Of a stretch of DNA of 64,000 nucleotides, positions 32,413-42,970 are shown piece by piece. Below the pieces are notes generated by a model. That model was not told the origin of the DNA. It saw nothing but the letters and a program-made list of their open reading frames with translations, and did no database searches. The stretch comes from Lentimonas sp. CC4. Its GTDB lineage: Bacteria; Verrucomicrobiota; Verrucomicrobiia; Opitutales; Coraliomargaritaceae. Location: NCBI RefSeq assembly GCF_902728235.1, contig NZ_CACVBO010000001.1:2628001-2692000 (forward strand), given 5' to 3'. A program made the translations under genes and the position numbers. The stretch's first letter is position 1. The number at the start of each line of letters is the position of its first letter.

Positions 32413-33144
32413 ATGAATTTTAATCTAACCAACGGCCAATCCGTCGCAGTGCATATCAAGCGGCGCAAGGGTGCGCGGCACCTGCGGTTGAGCCTGAATC
32501 ACAGCAACGAGGCGGTGGTCTCGGTGCCGTGGCGTTGCTCAGACCGGGAGGCGTTGAAGTTTGTTGAGAAGCAGCAGGATTGGTTGGAAGCGCAGTTAGG
32601 TCGTGTGCCGCGAGCGCGCACCTTGCGGGATTGGTTCACTGAACACCCACAACTCTCAGGGAGTGGGGATCGATTTTCGGTGCGCGTTGAGGCGACTGAT
32701 CGTCTACGAGCGGATTATGTTTTTGATAATGGCGGAGCCGATATAGTCCTACGCGTGCCTGAGACGAGTGAGGATTCGGATACGGCGTTGCTACAATTGG
32801 TGAAGCGCTTCGCGAAAGATGCAATGGTCTGTCGTGTCGCATTACATGCGAAACGCCTCGATTTGAAATTCACTAAGCTGAGCGTGCGCGATCAGGCGAG
32901 TCGCTGGGGGTCGTGCTCCAGCAGTGGGGGCATTTCGCTGAATTGGCGGCTGGTGTTAGTGGCGCCAGAATTACAGGACTATGTGATTCTACATGAGTTA
33001 GCGCATTTGACGGAGATGAATCATTCGAGTCGCTTCTGGGCATTGTTAGATACCTATGATCCGCATCGCGTGGCGCATGAAGCCGCGCTCGATGCGACTA
33101 CAGCCGAGATCATGCGGGTGGGGCGTATGAACGTCGAACATTGA
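32413..33144 (+). CDS. YgjP-like (M48-type) zinc metallopeptidase domain protein
   Basis: This 243-residue protein is of the YgjP/DUF45 family. The N-terminal half has beta-rich segments such as 'HIKRRKGARHLRLSLNHSNE' and 'VVSVPWRCSDREALKFVEKQ'. The C-terminal half has 'SRWGSCSSSGGISLNWRLVL' and the zinc-binding helix 'YVILHELAHLTEMNHSSRFW', with HELAH as an HExxH motif. It is cytoplasmic, with no signal peptide. The last codons (NVEH-stop) lie inside a GAACGTC-type heptad array, so the native 3' end may have been replaced by the repeat. Confidence 0.88.
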   Translation: MNFNLTNGQSVAVHIKRRKGARHLRLSLNHSNEAVVSVPWRCSDREALKFVEKQQDWLEAQLGRVPRARTLRDWFTEHPQLSGSGDRFSVRVEATDRLRADYVFDNGGADIVLRVPETSEDSDTALLQLVKRFAKDAMVCRVALHAKRLDLKFTKLSVRDQASRWGSCSSSGGISLNWRLVLVAPELQDYVILHELAHLTEMNHSSRFWALLDTYDPHRVAHEAALDATTAEIMRVGRMNVEH

Positions 33145-33235
33145 ACGTCGAACGCTCAATGCCGAACAATACTGAACGTTCAATGCTTTCTCTGGAATTC
33201 AATATTCAGCGTTCGACGTTGGATGTTCAACGTTC
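33129..33235. repeat. Large inverted heptad array joining two convergent genes
   Basis: On the plus strand GAACGTC GAACATT GAACGTC GAACGCT run out of the metallopeptidase gene. On the minus strand GAACGTT GAACATC CAACGTC GAACGCT GAATATT run out of the opposite gene. Both stop codons (33142-33144 and 33227-33229) lie in the repeats. Confidence 0.85.
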
Positions 33236-33709
33236 TGCAGCTCGCGGCTCAAAGCGCACGCCGATCATATTATAGTCGGCGTGGGTGCCATGCGGGAATT
33301 CGGCATCTTTGGGTGGATTGAGCATGCGGCCTTCGGCGATCATCGTCAGCTCAACGGTTTCGAAGTCGTCGGAGCTGAGGCGCACGGTGTAGGTGCCATC
33401 GCTTAAGTTGCTAATCGGCACGAGATTACGTCCCATGGCGAGGCGCTCGACAGAGTGGGGGATACTACCATCTGCCGCAATGAACTCGATACGCGCACCT
33501 GGTCCCGTTTTACTATATTGTGTGAATTCAATGGTGTGTTCGTTGGCGTAGCGGATACCGACGTGTAGGATACCTGGCGTTTTCTCGGTCGCCTTGGGGC
33601 CGAGGTAAATAAACAGGCTACCGACGATTGCGGTAAATAGGATGAGACCGATCACGATATATTTGCCCGAGATGCTTTGTTTGTTATTCGTTGTTTCTGC
33701 GTCAGTCAT
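33227..33709 (-). CDS. Membrane-anchored protein of unknown function
   Basis: This 160-residue protein has a short cytoplasmic N terminus, one membrane helix ('KYIVIGLILFTAIVGSLFIYLG', about residues 16-37) and an exported beta-rich domain. The domain contains 'GILHVGIRYANEHTIEFTQY', 'LVPISNLSDGTYTVRLSSDD' and 'TVELTMIAEGRML', which suggests an immunoglobulin-like or carboxypeptidase-regulatory-like fold (inference). I do not recognise the family. The stop codon is provided by a GAACGTTGA heptad. Only the 472-bp non-coding stretch 33710-34181 separates it from the alternative complex III operon. Confidence 0.6.
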   Translation of the reverse strand: MTDAETTNNKQSISGKYIVIGLILFTAIVGSLFIYLGPKATEKTPGILHVGIRYANEHTIEFTQYSKTGPGARIEFIAADGSIPHSVERLAMGRNLVPISNLSDGTYTVRLSSDDFETVELTMIAEGRMLNPPKDAEFPHGTHADYNMIGVRFEPRAAER

Positions 33710-34181
33710 ATCGGTTGTTATGTGCTACTTTTTCACTGTGAGAAGCCTGAACTCGTTTTTTTGCGATCAATCAGTTCGCTTCGCTCTGTTTTAAGGGAGG
33801 GATTTTTGTTTTTGAAGCGATTGGAGGTCGTATGAAAAACAGCTACCAGTGGATTAGTTCTGCTGATTGACCCTATAAGTAGGAATTCTTTTTGGTTGCT
33901 CGTCTATTAGCCGGATGAATGGAATAAATTCTCTGTATGTAATTTACTAATTGATTCATTGAAAATGGAACTAGTCGTTGCTTTGGAAATTTAATCTCCC
34001 TAATCCTCGACGCTTATTTTTAGTATTACCTTGTAGAGGCCGTGTTACGCGGTTTTTGCGTTAATTTAACAACCCTCAATTTAACAACTGTTCGTTTGTT
34101 CATTCGTATGAATCGAATTTGCGCATAAAAAACGGTTGCCATCTTGATTAGCGGCACTTTTAACAGGCCGCTTTAACTCTG
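33710..34181. other. 472-bp non-coding region upstream of the alternative complex III operon
   Basis: I see no gene. AATTTAACAAC occurs twice, at 34063-34073 and 34078-34088, a 15-bp period that could be an operator. A possible stem (GCGGC...GCCGC) lies just before the first small gene. The promoter of the respiratory operon should be here, but no good -35/-10 pair was found. Confidence 0.5.
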
Positions 34182-34379
34182 ATGAACAGCGAAAAAACTA
34201 CTACTCGCAAAGGATTTTTGAAACGAGCGGGCTTGGCATTTGCCGGAGCGTTTGCATTGACGCGCGCAGCCAGCTCAGAATCAAAGTCTGAATCCACTCA
34301 TGTTGCCTCTTCCGGGGAGCCGCGTGCGATGTCTCGCATTCGACCTGCTAAGGGAGCGGTTGAGCGCAAAATCGTCTAA
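34182..34379 (+). CDS. 65-residue Tat-signal-like peptide at the head of the act operon
   Basis: This small protein begins with 'TTTRKGFLKRAGLAFAGAFA', a twin-arginine-like leader in which the pair is Arg-Lys. It is followed by a short Ser/Arg-rich stretch ending 'IRPAKGAVERKIV'. Similar short Tat-leader proteins occur with formate dehydrogenase and alternative complex III clusters; I recognise the layout, not a named family. It lies 35 bases upstream of actA in the same direction. It may help cofactor insertion or Tat export of ActB (inference). Confidence 0.6.
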   Translation: MNSEKTTTRKGFLKRAGLAFAGAFALTRAASSESKSESTHVASSGEPRAMSRIRPAKGAVERKIV

Positions 34380-34414
34380 TTATAGACGTTCATAACTTTA
34401 TTTATATATAAGCG

Positions 34415-35068
34415 ATGGCGAATGTATTTCCGAGGTGGGTCAACACGATCCCAATTAAAGTAATCGTAGCACTTGTGCTCACTGTGACTGCAGTCACTTT
34501 AGGGATTACTTACTATTTCACTCCCAATTATACGCGGGTAGGCTATGCGCCGACACAGCCAGTGGTATTTAGCCATGCGTTGCACGCGGGGCAATTGGAA
34601 TTGGACTGCCGCTACTGTCACACATTCGTGGACCGTTCCGAGCACTCCAACGTGCCAGCCACCAATGTCTGTATGACCTGCCACAGTATGGTGCGTAAGG
34701 ACGATCCGATGCTTGCGCCTGTGCGTGAGAGCTATGAGTCGGGCGAGCCGATCCCTTGGGTGCGTGTTCACAAGACGCCAGACTACGTTTACTTTAATCA
34801 CTCTGTGCACGTAAATCGCGGTATCAGCTGCGTTGAGTGTCATGGTCGTGTGGACGAGATGGAAGTCGTCGAGCATGCGAAGTCATTTAGCATGACGTTC
34901 TGCTTGGACTGTCACCGTAATCCTGAGGATAGCATTCGTCCACTGGATGAGGTGTATAATCTCGGTTGGGAACGTCCTGATACTGAAGAATATAAGAAGG
35001 AAGCTGTCGGCTTCGTTCATGACTGGAAGGTCAATCCACCACAAAGCTGCTCTGGCTGCCACCGTTAA
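34415..35068 (+). CDS. actA: Alternative complex III, pentaheme cytochrome c subunit ActA
   Basis: ActA is the periplasmic multiheme cytochrome of alternative complex III, the quinol:cytochrome c oxidoreductase. It has 217 residues with an N-terminal membrane anchor ('IKVIVALVLTVTAVTLGITY'). Five CxxCH sites are visible: CRYCH, CMTCH, CVECH, CLDCH and CSGCH. This is the expected pentaheme count. Extra His residues ('FSHALHAG', 'FNHSVHVN') can act as distal ligands. It precedes actB by 18 bases. Confidence 0.95.
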   Translation: MANVFPRWVNTIPIKVIVALVLTVTAVTLGITYYFTPNYTRVGYAPTQPVVFSHALHAGQLELDCRYCHTFVDRSEHSNVPATNVCMTCHSMVRKDDPMLAPVRESYESGEPIPWVRVHKTPDYVYFNHSVHVNRGISCVECHGRVDEMEVVEHAKSFSMTFCLDCHRNPEDSIRPLDEVYNLGWERPDTEEYKKEAVGFVHDWKVNPPQSCSGCHR

Positions 35069-35086
35069 TCGACACCTTTTTAGATA

Positions 35087-38000
35087 ATGAAGAACTCTGA
35101 ATTCTCAGGCCCACGTTACTGGAAGAGCCTCGACGATCTAGCGGAAACTCCCGCTTTTACTGATTGGGTCGAGCGCGAATTTCCTGCCGGCGCTTCCGAA
35201 ATGGAAGGCGTAAATCGTCGCCAATTCATGAAAGTGATGGCTGCTTCCTTTGGTCTTGCTGGCCTAGGTATGGCTGGTTGCCGCCGTCCGGAACAAACAA
35301 TTCTCCCTTACTCGAAACAACCTGAGAACGTGATTCCAGGTGTGGCGATTTATTATACGTCCTCGATGCCGGGTGCGCGTGATAATGTGCCATTGATCGT
35401 CGAGACCCAAACAGGTCGTCCGACTAAGATTGAGGGTAACCCAAGCTTTACGCCTTACGGTGGTTCGACGACTGTTTACACACAGGCGAGCATTTTGGAC
35501 CTGTATGATCCAGACCGTGCAACCAAGAGCAAAGAGGGCAGTGCGACATTGTCTCCAGCTGCAGTTCGTGATCGTCTCGAAGCGATTCGTCAGGCGCATG
35601 GGGCTGATAAGGGCGCAGGTCTCGTATTCCTCGCTGAGCCAAGCACGTCTCCAAGTCGTGCAGCTTTAGTGAAGCAGATTAAGAAGGCTTTTCCGAAAGC
35701 GACTTGGACTGAAAACACTGCGATTGATCAAAGCACTTCCGAGCAAGCCGCACAGGCTGTCTTCGGCAAGTCGCTCCGCGCACTTCCAGAATTTACTAAA
35801 GCGAAACGTGTGCTCGCACTCGACGCTGAGTTCCTCATCAATGCAGATGGCTCTCTGAGCCAAGCGCGCGACTTCACCAAGACTCGTAAGGTCAAGGACT
35901 CGAAGGATGCGACAAAGATGAGCCGCCTCTACTCGGTAGAGAGCACGTTGACAACGACTGGCTCCATGGCCGATCACCGTCTCCGTCTGAGCACTAGCCA
36001 AATGGGCGCATTCATCGCTCAAGTCGGTGCGGCAGTGCTTAATAAAAAGCATGTTGGCGGCCCGTTGGCAGCTGAACTCGCTAAGATTGGTGCATCACTG
36101 AAGGTGGACGCTCAATGGGTCGATGCATGTGCGACTGACCTTGTTGAGAATGCAGGCCATTCGATCATCGTTGCTGGTGAGCATTTGCCGAAGTCGGTGC
36201 ATGCCATCGTCATCGCGATCAACGAAGCACTTTCTGCTCCGATCAACTACGTTGAAGTGCCAACTGCTGAGCAGGGCATCGCAACGGCCGCTGCTCGTTT
36301 GAACCAAGGCGATGTGGAAACACTCGTGATTCTTGGTGGTAACCCAGTTTACGATGCGCCGATCGATCTTGATTGGTCCGCTGCTCAAGCTAAGGCGACG
36401 CAGAGCATCTACATCGGTGGTGCGGTTAACGAAACCTCTCAAGCAGTCAACCTCTTCATAGCACGCTCGCATTACTTGGAGTCTTGGGGCGATGGGCGCA
36501 CATTTGACGGCACACTGGTTCCAGTGCAGCCAATGATTGAGCCGCTGTTCGATACATTCAATGATCTCGAAGTGCTTGCACGCCTCGCTGGTGCGTCTGC
36601 GACCGATGGTTACTCGATCGCGCAAGCGACATTTGCTGCTGAAGGTGGTAAGGATTACAATAAATTCCTCAGTGACGGTGTCCTTGAAGGGTCTGCTTTC
36701 AAGAGCGCCTCTAAGAAGCTGGATTATGCGAAGGTCGTCAAAGCCCTGAAAGCTGACGAACTAACTGCGCTTGAGTTGAATGCGAATGCCCTCGAAGTGC
36801 GTTTCGCGCCGAGCTCGCACGCTTACGACGGTCGTTACGCCAACAATGGTTGGATGATGGAGTGTCCAGACCCGATCACGAAGTTGACTTGGGATAATGC
36901 GATCCAGATCAGCCCATCACTTGCGAAGGAACTTGAAAGCGCACAAGGCATTCAGATCTTCCCGACCAAGAAGCCGATGAATGAGCACAGCGAGTTCTTT
37001 AAGGCTGCAAAGGGCACACTTCAGACCAACAAAGCGACTTTCAATCGTGGCAAGGAAGAAGCAGTTGTCGTCGAATTGACTGTTAACGGTGTCACCATCG
37101 AAGCTCCGATTCACGTGGTTCCAGGTCTTGCAAACTACACAGTGGTCTTGCCACTGGGTATGGGGCGTAAGGTGGTTGGCCGCGTTGGTCACGGTGTTGG
37201 TTTCGATGCCTATGCAGTTCGCACCTCCGGTAGCCTTGGTTGCGCACTCGGTGCCGCCATCAAGCTCACCGAAAAAACTTATCACCTCGCGAATACTCAA
37301 GAGCACTGGTCGATGGAAGGCCGCGCACTCGTTCGCGAAGGCACAGCTGATTACTACGCGAAGAAGCCTGACTTTGTTAACAAGGTCGGCGTCGAGTCAC
37401 ATGCTCCTGCGAATTACGCGAAGGATGCGGACAAATCACTTCAAGAGAAGTCGGTTAACCAGTATCGCGGTAACTCTGCTTACGATCACGTCGCCTTCTC
37501 CAAGCCAGCACCCAACGTTAAGGTTTGGCATGACGACAAAGGTCAACCGCTTGATTCATTCCCAGTGCCACAGCAGTGGGGGATGGCGATTGATTTGAAT
37601 AGCTGCATCGGCTGCACGGCTTGTGTCGTTGCCTGCCAAAGCGAAAATAATGTGCCGATCGTTGGTAAAGATCAGGTCCTTCGTGGACGTGAGATGCACT
37701 GGATGCGTATTGACCGTTATTTCTCTGCTGAGAAATACGATCAGACTGAGGTGCCAGACGATGTGCAAGTGTCCTTCATGGGCATGATGTGTCAGCACTG
37801 TGAGAATGCACCGTGTGAGCAGGTTTGCCCTGTCAATGCGACCGTGCACGACACACAAGGCCTCAACACCATGGCTTATAATCGTTGCGTCGGCACTCGC
37901 TACTGCGCGAATAATTGCCCTTACAAGGTGCGTCGCTTCAACTTCCTGGATTGGAACAAGCGTAAGATCGGTGAATTCTACAAGGGCCCACTTGGTCCAG

Positions 38001-38563
38001 TCGAAGAGCCAGAACTTCAGAAGATGCAAAAGAATCCCAATGTCACGGTGCGTATGCGCGGTGTCATGGAGAAGTGCACTTTCTGCACGCAGCGTATCGA
38101 AGCTGCTAAGATCGAGCAAAAGCGCCTCGCTGGTGCGTCCGATGATATTCGTATCGCGGATGGTAACATCAAGGTCGCTTGCCAACAGGCTTGCCCAACC
38201 GATGCCATCACTTTCGGTGATATCTCGGATGCCGAGTCTGAAGTCTCGCAGATGAAGGCTAGCGACCGTAACTATTCGGTTCTAGGTTATCTGAATGCTC
38301 GTCCTCGCACCACGTATCTCGCTCGTTTGCGTAATCCGAATCCGGAAATGCCAGACGCTTATGAAAAACCATATGCCTATGCTCAATACGACGAGCGTTA
38401 CGGATATGGTAGCCATGGCGATCACGGCGCGGACCACGGCGCAGGGCATGATGCTCACGGCGACGACCACGGCGCGACACACGATACTCATGCAGCGCCT
38501 GCTCATGATGATCATGGTCACGACCATTCCTCTCACTCTGAAGAAGCGCACTCCGCTCACTAA
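35087..38563 (+). CDS. actB: Alternative complex III, molybdopterin-like/iron-sulfur fusion subunit ActB
   Basis: ActB (1,158 residues) is the large periplasmic subunit. It combines a molybdopterin-oxidoreductase-like domain, believed to lack molybdenum, with a ferredoxin-type iron-sulfur domain. A Tat leader '[20 protein letters not shown]' (Arg44-Arg45) ends in a possible lipobox 'GMAGC' at Cys65. The first domain spans about residues 70-800. The iron-sulfur domain has '[16 protein letters not shown]', '[16 protein letters not shown]', '[15 protein letters not shown]', '[11 protein letters not shown]' and '[15 protein letters not shown]', enough for three or four clusters. The last 50 residues are a His/Asp-rich tail ('[20 protein letters not shown]'). 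It is followed by actC after 24 bases. Confidence 0.95.
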   Translation: MKNSEFSGPRYWKSLDDLAETPAFTDWVEREFPAGASEMEGVNRRQFMKVMAASFGLAGLGMAGCRRPEQTILPYSKQPENVIPGVAIYYTSSMPGARDNVPLIVETQTGRPTKIEGNPSFTPYGGSTTVYTQASILDLYDPDRATKSKEGSATLSPAAVRDRLEAIRQAHGADKGAGLVFLAEPSTSPSRAALVKQIKKAFPKATWTENTAIDQSTSEQAAQAVFGKSLRALPEFTKAKRVLALDAEFLINADGSLSQARDFTKTRKVKDSKDATKMSRLYSVESTLTTTGSMADHRLRLSTSQMGAFIAQVGAAVLNKKHVGGPLAAELAKIGASLKVDAQWVDACATDLVENAGHSIIVAGEHLPKSVHAIVIAINEALSAPINYVEVPTAEQGIATAAARLNQGDVETLVILGGNPVYDAPIDLDWSAAQAKATQSIYIGGAVNETSQAVNLFIARSHYLESWGDGRTFDGTLVPVQPMIEPLFDTFNDLEVLARLAGASATDGYSIAQATFAAEGGKDYNKFLSDGVLEGSAFKSASKKLDYAKVVKALKADELTALELNANALEVRFAPSSHAYDGRYANNGWMMECPDPITKLTWDNAIQISPSLAKELESAQGIQIFPTKKPMNEHSEFFKAAKGTLQTNKATFNRGKEEAVVVELTVNGVTIEAPIHVVPGLANYTVVLPLGMGRKVVGRVGHGVGFDAYAVRTSGSLGCALGAAIKLTEKTYHLANTQEHWSMEGRALVREGTADYYAKKPDFVNKVGVESHAPANYAKDADKSLQEKSVNQYRGNSAYDHVAFSKPAPNVKVWHDDKGQPLDSFPVPQQWGMAIDLNSCIGCTACVVACQSENNVPIVGKDQVLRGREMHWMRIDRYFSAEKYDQTEVPDDVQVSFMGMMCQHCENAPCEQVCPVNATVHDTQGLNTMAYNRCVGTRYCANNCPYKVRRFNFLDWNKRKIGEFYKGPLGPVEEPELQKMQKNPNVTVRMRGVMEKCTFCTQRIEAAKIEQKRLAGASDDIRIADGNIKVACQQACPTDAITFGDISDAESEVSQMKASDRNYSVLGYLNARPRTTYLARLRNPNPEMPDAYEKPYAYAQYDERYGYGSHGDHGADHGAGHDAHGDDHGATHDTHAAPAHDDHGHDHSSHSEEAHSAH

Positions 38564-38587
38564 TTTCTAACTTGCGAACCTATTAAA

Positions 38588-40098
<1,511 letters not shown>

Positions 40099-40099
<1 letters not shown>

Positions 40100-40635
40100 T
40101 GTCTGAATCTGAAACACACGGAATTATCGCGACCTTCGCAGATACACCTTCGTTCTTCCATGCGGCGGAAAAGGTGAGGGATGCAGGTTACAAAAAGTGG
40201 GACACATATTCGTCGTTCCCCGTTCACGGAATGCCTGCTGCCCAAGGTCAACCGCGCTCTAAAGTGCCGGTCTTTACCTTCTGCGGTGGTATCACAGGGT
40301 TCTGCCTCGGGATGTTGATCGTCTGGTTCATGAATTCGTATAACTATCCACTGATCATCGGTGGACAGCCATACTTCAGCCCAGTCTTCCCATTCCCGAT
40401 TATGTATGAGTTGACCATCCTGTTGTCCGCATTCGGCACACTCGGTGGTATGTTCATCACCAATTTGCTCCCTCAGCACTATAACCCACTTTTCAATAAC
40501 GAAAAATTTCTAGAGGTCTCCGGAGATCGTCTGGTCATCGCAATCGAAGCACGCGATGCACAGTTTGATTCGGTCGCCACGCGTCAATTCCTAGCGGACA
40601 TTGGCGGAACTGACATCGAGGAGGTCTCAGCGTAG
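40099..40635 (+). CDS. actD: Alternative complex III subunit ActD (DUF3341)
   Basis: ActD (178 residues) is a DUF3341 membrane subunit, with a soluble N-terminal part of ferredoxin-like fold and two membrane helices. The family pattern is clear: '[20 protein letters not shown]', '[14 protein letters not shown]', then the helix '[20 protein letters not shown]' and '[20 protein letters not shown]'. '[16 protein letters not shown]' precedes the C-terminal domain. It has no cofactor motif. It is preceded directly by actC and followed by actE after 9 bases. Confidence 0.94.
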
Positions 40636-40644
40636 GACATCATC

Positions 40645-41301
40645 ATGCGTATCTTTCTAGCCATATATGTTTTTGCTATTGTAGCAGCGGTGTCGATTCT
40701 CGGCTTCCGCGGCTCAAAAAGCACAAAGCCACCACTCGAAGTCTTTCCAGACATGGATCGCCAAGCGCGTTACAAGCCGCAGGCAGCCAATGCGTTCTTC
40801 ACCGACGCTCGCGATGATCGTCCGATTCCTGGTAACACAGTTGCTCGCGGTAATTTCTTCAACCAAGCAGAGGTCTTCTCCGCTGAGTTTGATGATACGA
40901 CCCTCGGTGACACTGTCCTGAACCAAGGTAAGAATGCCGACGGATCTTTCGTTCAGAAAGTGCCACTCGAAGTGAACCACGCGCTCATGGCCGAAGGCCA
41001 AGAGAAGTTCGATATCTTCTGTGCTGTCTGCCACGGTGCAGCTGGTGACGGTAACGGTGTGACCAAGCCATACGGCGTGCTCGCGGCGAATTACCACGAC
41101 GCTCGTCTTCGCGATGTTGAGGATGGTTACATCTTCGACGTGATTACCAACGGTAAGGGATTGATGCTCCCATTTAATGGTCGCATTTCACCTGACGAAC
41201 GCTGGGCGATTGTCGCTTACCTTCGCGCCTTACAGCTTTCCCAAAACGCAAATGCTAAGGATCTTTCCGACGCACAACGCACAGAGTTAGGAATTAAATA
41301 A
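40645..41301 (+). CDS. actE: Alternative complex III, monoheme cytochrome c subunit ActE
   Basis: ActE (218 residues) is a membrane-anchored cytochrome c. After the N-terminal helix ('IFLAIYVFAIVAAVSILGF') it has 'RQARYKPQAANAFFTDARDD' and the single heme site 'FDIFCAVCHGAAGDGNG'. A Met in 'GLMLPFNGRISPDERWAIVA' is the probable sixth ligand. The last helix 'AYLRALQLSQNANAKDLSD' is typical. It passes electrons on from ActA/ActB and is followed by actF after 1 base. Confidence 0.94.
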   Translation: MRIFLAIYVFAIVAAVSILGFRGSKSTKPPLEVFPDMDRQARYKPQAANAFFTDARDDRPIPGNTVARGNFFNQAEVFSAEFDDTTLGDTVLNQGKNADGSFVQKVPLEVNHALMAEGQEKFDIFCAVCHGAAGDGNGVTKPYGVLAANYHDARLRDVEDGYIFDVITNGKGLMLPFNGRISPDERWAIVAYLRALQLSQNANAKDLSDAQRTELGIK

Positions 41302-41302
41302 T

Positions 41303-42577
41303 ATGAGTTCGGACGCACATCACGCTCAAGCTAACAAAGTAGGGGGCATCGCTCTCGTTGTTGGTATCATCGGCATCTTAGCCGCAGCCTTTGGTTTGTT
41401 CCAAGGTTGGAACGCAGCCGACGCACGCCCATTTATGGGGTGGCTCATCGGTCTTGGTTTCTGGATGTCCATCGCCATTGGCATGACCTTCCTGACTTTG
41501 ATCTGGTATGTCTTTTACGCACGCTGGCCAGTCATCATTCGCCGTCAATGTGAGCACGGCATGGCAGCCTTCCCATGGTTGCTGCTGCTCTTCCTGCCAC
41601 TCTTAGCGATCCCATTCTGCCACGAAAATCCGGGTCTGCTCTGGAAGTGGATGGACGGCACCAATGCATTGCCAGGACATGGCACTGTTGGTGAGGACGC
41701 GATCTATACTTGGAAGCAGCCTTACTTGAACATCAGCTTCTTTGCGATCCGTGCAGTTGGTATCTTCGGTGTCTTTATCGTCATCACAGGCCTGCTCCGC
41801 AAGTGGTCCTTTGATACAGACAAGACAGGCGATATTAAGAACACGAAGAAGGCACATGCGCTTTCTGCAGTTGGGCTTTTCCTCTGTGCAGTTGCTATGA
41901 CACTCGGTGCGATTGACTGGTTCAAATCGCTCGAATACCACTGGTTCTCGACGATGTATGGCGTATGGTTCTTCGCGGCTTGTATCCGTGCTGCACTCGC
42001 TACACTGATCATCGTGACAGTCATCCTCGCAGCCAAGGGCTACCTCAAGGGGATCCTCAACCAAGCGCACCGTTACGACATCAGCTGCATGATGCTGGCA
42101 TTCACCATCTTCTGGGCATACATTAGTTTCTCTCAGTATTTCCTGATCTACAGCGCCAATATTCCGGAAGAAACCTTCTGGTATAACCTGCGTGAAATGA
42201 ATTTCGACGGCACTACTAACTCTTGGTGGTTCGTGAGCATGGGCTTGATCTTCGGTCACTTCCTGACGCCGTTCCTCTGCCTACTTTGGTATAAGACGAA
42301 GGTTGTTGTATGGCGCACCGTCGGCATCTCGATCTGGATCCTTAGCTTCCACCTGCTCGACCTCTACTGGAACATCGTTCCTGGTAAGTTGGTGAACCCA
42401 GACTCACACGCAGCGGGTTACCTCGTGCGTCAGTTCTCTGTGAACTGGGTCGATATCGCATCCATCATCGGTATCGGTGGTGTCTGCATCTGGGCATTCT
42501 GCCGCAGCACTAAAAAGGCTGAGCCGATCCCAATTCGTGACCCGAATATCAAAATGTCCATTAACTACGCGGAGTAA
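41303..42577 (+). CDS. actF: Alternative complex III membrane subunit ActF
   Basis: ActF (424 residues) is the second large membrane subunit of alternative complex III, related to ActC/NrfD in fold, with about ten helices. Visible segments include 'KVGGIALVVGIIGILAAAFG', 'IRRQCEHGMAAFPWLLLLFL', 'WKQPYLNISFFAIRAVGIFG' and 'EYHWFSTMYGVWFFAACIRA'. The 'SVNWVDIASIIGIGGVCIWA' end is also typical. It may line a proton pathway. It is followed after 6 bases by the small membrane protein gene at 42584. Confidence 0.93.
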   Translation: MSSDAHHAQANKVGGIALVVGIIGILAAAFGLFQGWNAADARPFMGWLIGLGFWMSIAIGMTFLTLIWYVFYARWPVIIRRQCEHGMAAFPWLLLLFLPLLAIPFCHENPGLLWKWMDGTNALPGHGTVGEDAIYTWKQPYLNISFFAIRAVGIFGVFIVITGLLRKWSFDTDKTGDIKNTKKAHALSAVGLFLCAVAMTLGAIDWFKSLEYHWFSTMYGVWFFAACIRAALATLIIVTVILAAKGYLKGILNQAHRYDISCMMLAFTIFWAYISFSQYFLIYSANIPEETFWYNLREMNFDGTTNSWWFVSMGLIFGHFLTPFLCLLWYKTKVVVWRTVGISIWILSFHLLDLYWNIVPGKLVNPDSHAAGYLVRQFSVNWVDIASIIGIGGVCIWAFCRSTKKAEPIPIRDPNIKMSINYAE

Positions 42578-42583
42578 TCTAAG

Positions 42584-42871
42584 ATGTCTCAAACTGAATT
42601 ATCTACAGGCAGTCGTCTGCTATCTCTTGTCGGTATCATCGGCGCACTTCTCGTGTTTGCCGTGATCTTCTTCGTTGCTTATTTGCCTAGCCGTCCGACT
42701 CCGGTCGATCAAGCAGTCAACGAAGCACGCCAAGCTAAGGCTGACGAAGCACGTGCAGCAGGTGTGGCTAAGCTCACTAGCTTCGAAGTCATCGACGCAG
42801 AAGCCGGCACCGTTCGCATCCCGATCGAGGATGCAATGGAATTGACCGTAGCGGCCTACCAAAACAATTAG
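42584..42871 (+). CDS. Small single-helix membrane protein of the act/cco operon
   Basis: This 95-residue protein has one membrane helix ('LLSLVGIIGALLVFAVIFFV', about residues 11-33) and then a charged linker of Ala/Lys/Glu ('NEARQAKADEARAAGVAKLT'). A small domain reads 'FEVIDAEAGTVRIPIEDAME'. The last phrase (x-G-x-VRIPIExAM) occurs in small proteins next to alternative complex III genes. It could be an ActG-type accessory subunit, since ActG in some bacteria is also a single-helix protein, but similarity is not proven. It lies 6 bases after actF and before a 99-bp inverted heptad spacer. Confidence 0.6.
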   Translation: MSQTELSTGSRLLSLVGIIGALLVFAVIFFVAYLPSRPTPVDQAVNEARQAKADEARAAGVAKLTSFEVIDAEAGTVRIPIEDAMELTVAAYQNN

Positions 42872-42970
42872 GAATTTTAAATTACGAATTAGGAATGATT
42901 TTTCTTAAAGCGTCCTCATTCCAGATTTCTAAATTTCTAAATCCCATTTCTTAATTCCTAATTCCTAATT
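42872..42970. repeat. Inverted heptad-repeat spacer before the ccoN-like gene
   Basis: It starts AAATTAC GAATTAG GAATGAT after the small gene and ends with ATTTCTT AATTCCT AATTCCT AATTTTG AATTCTA before and into the ccoN-like gene. Its two halves are complementary. Confidence 0.8.
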
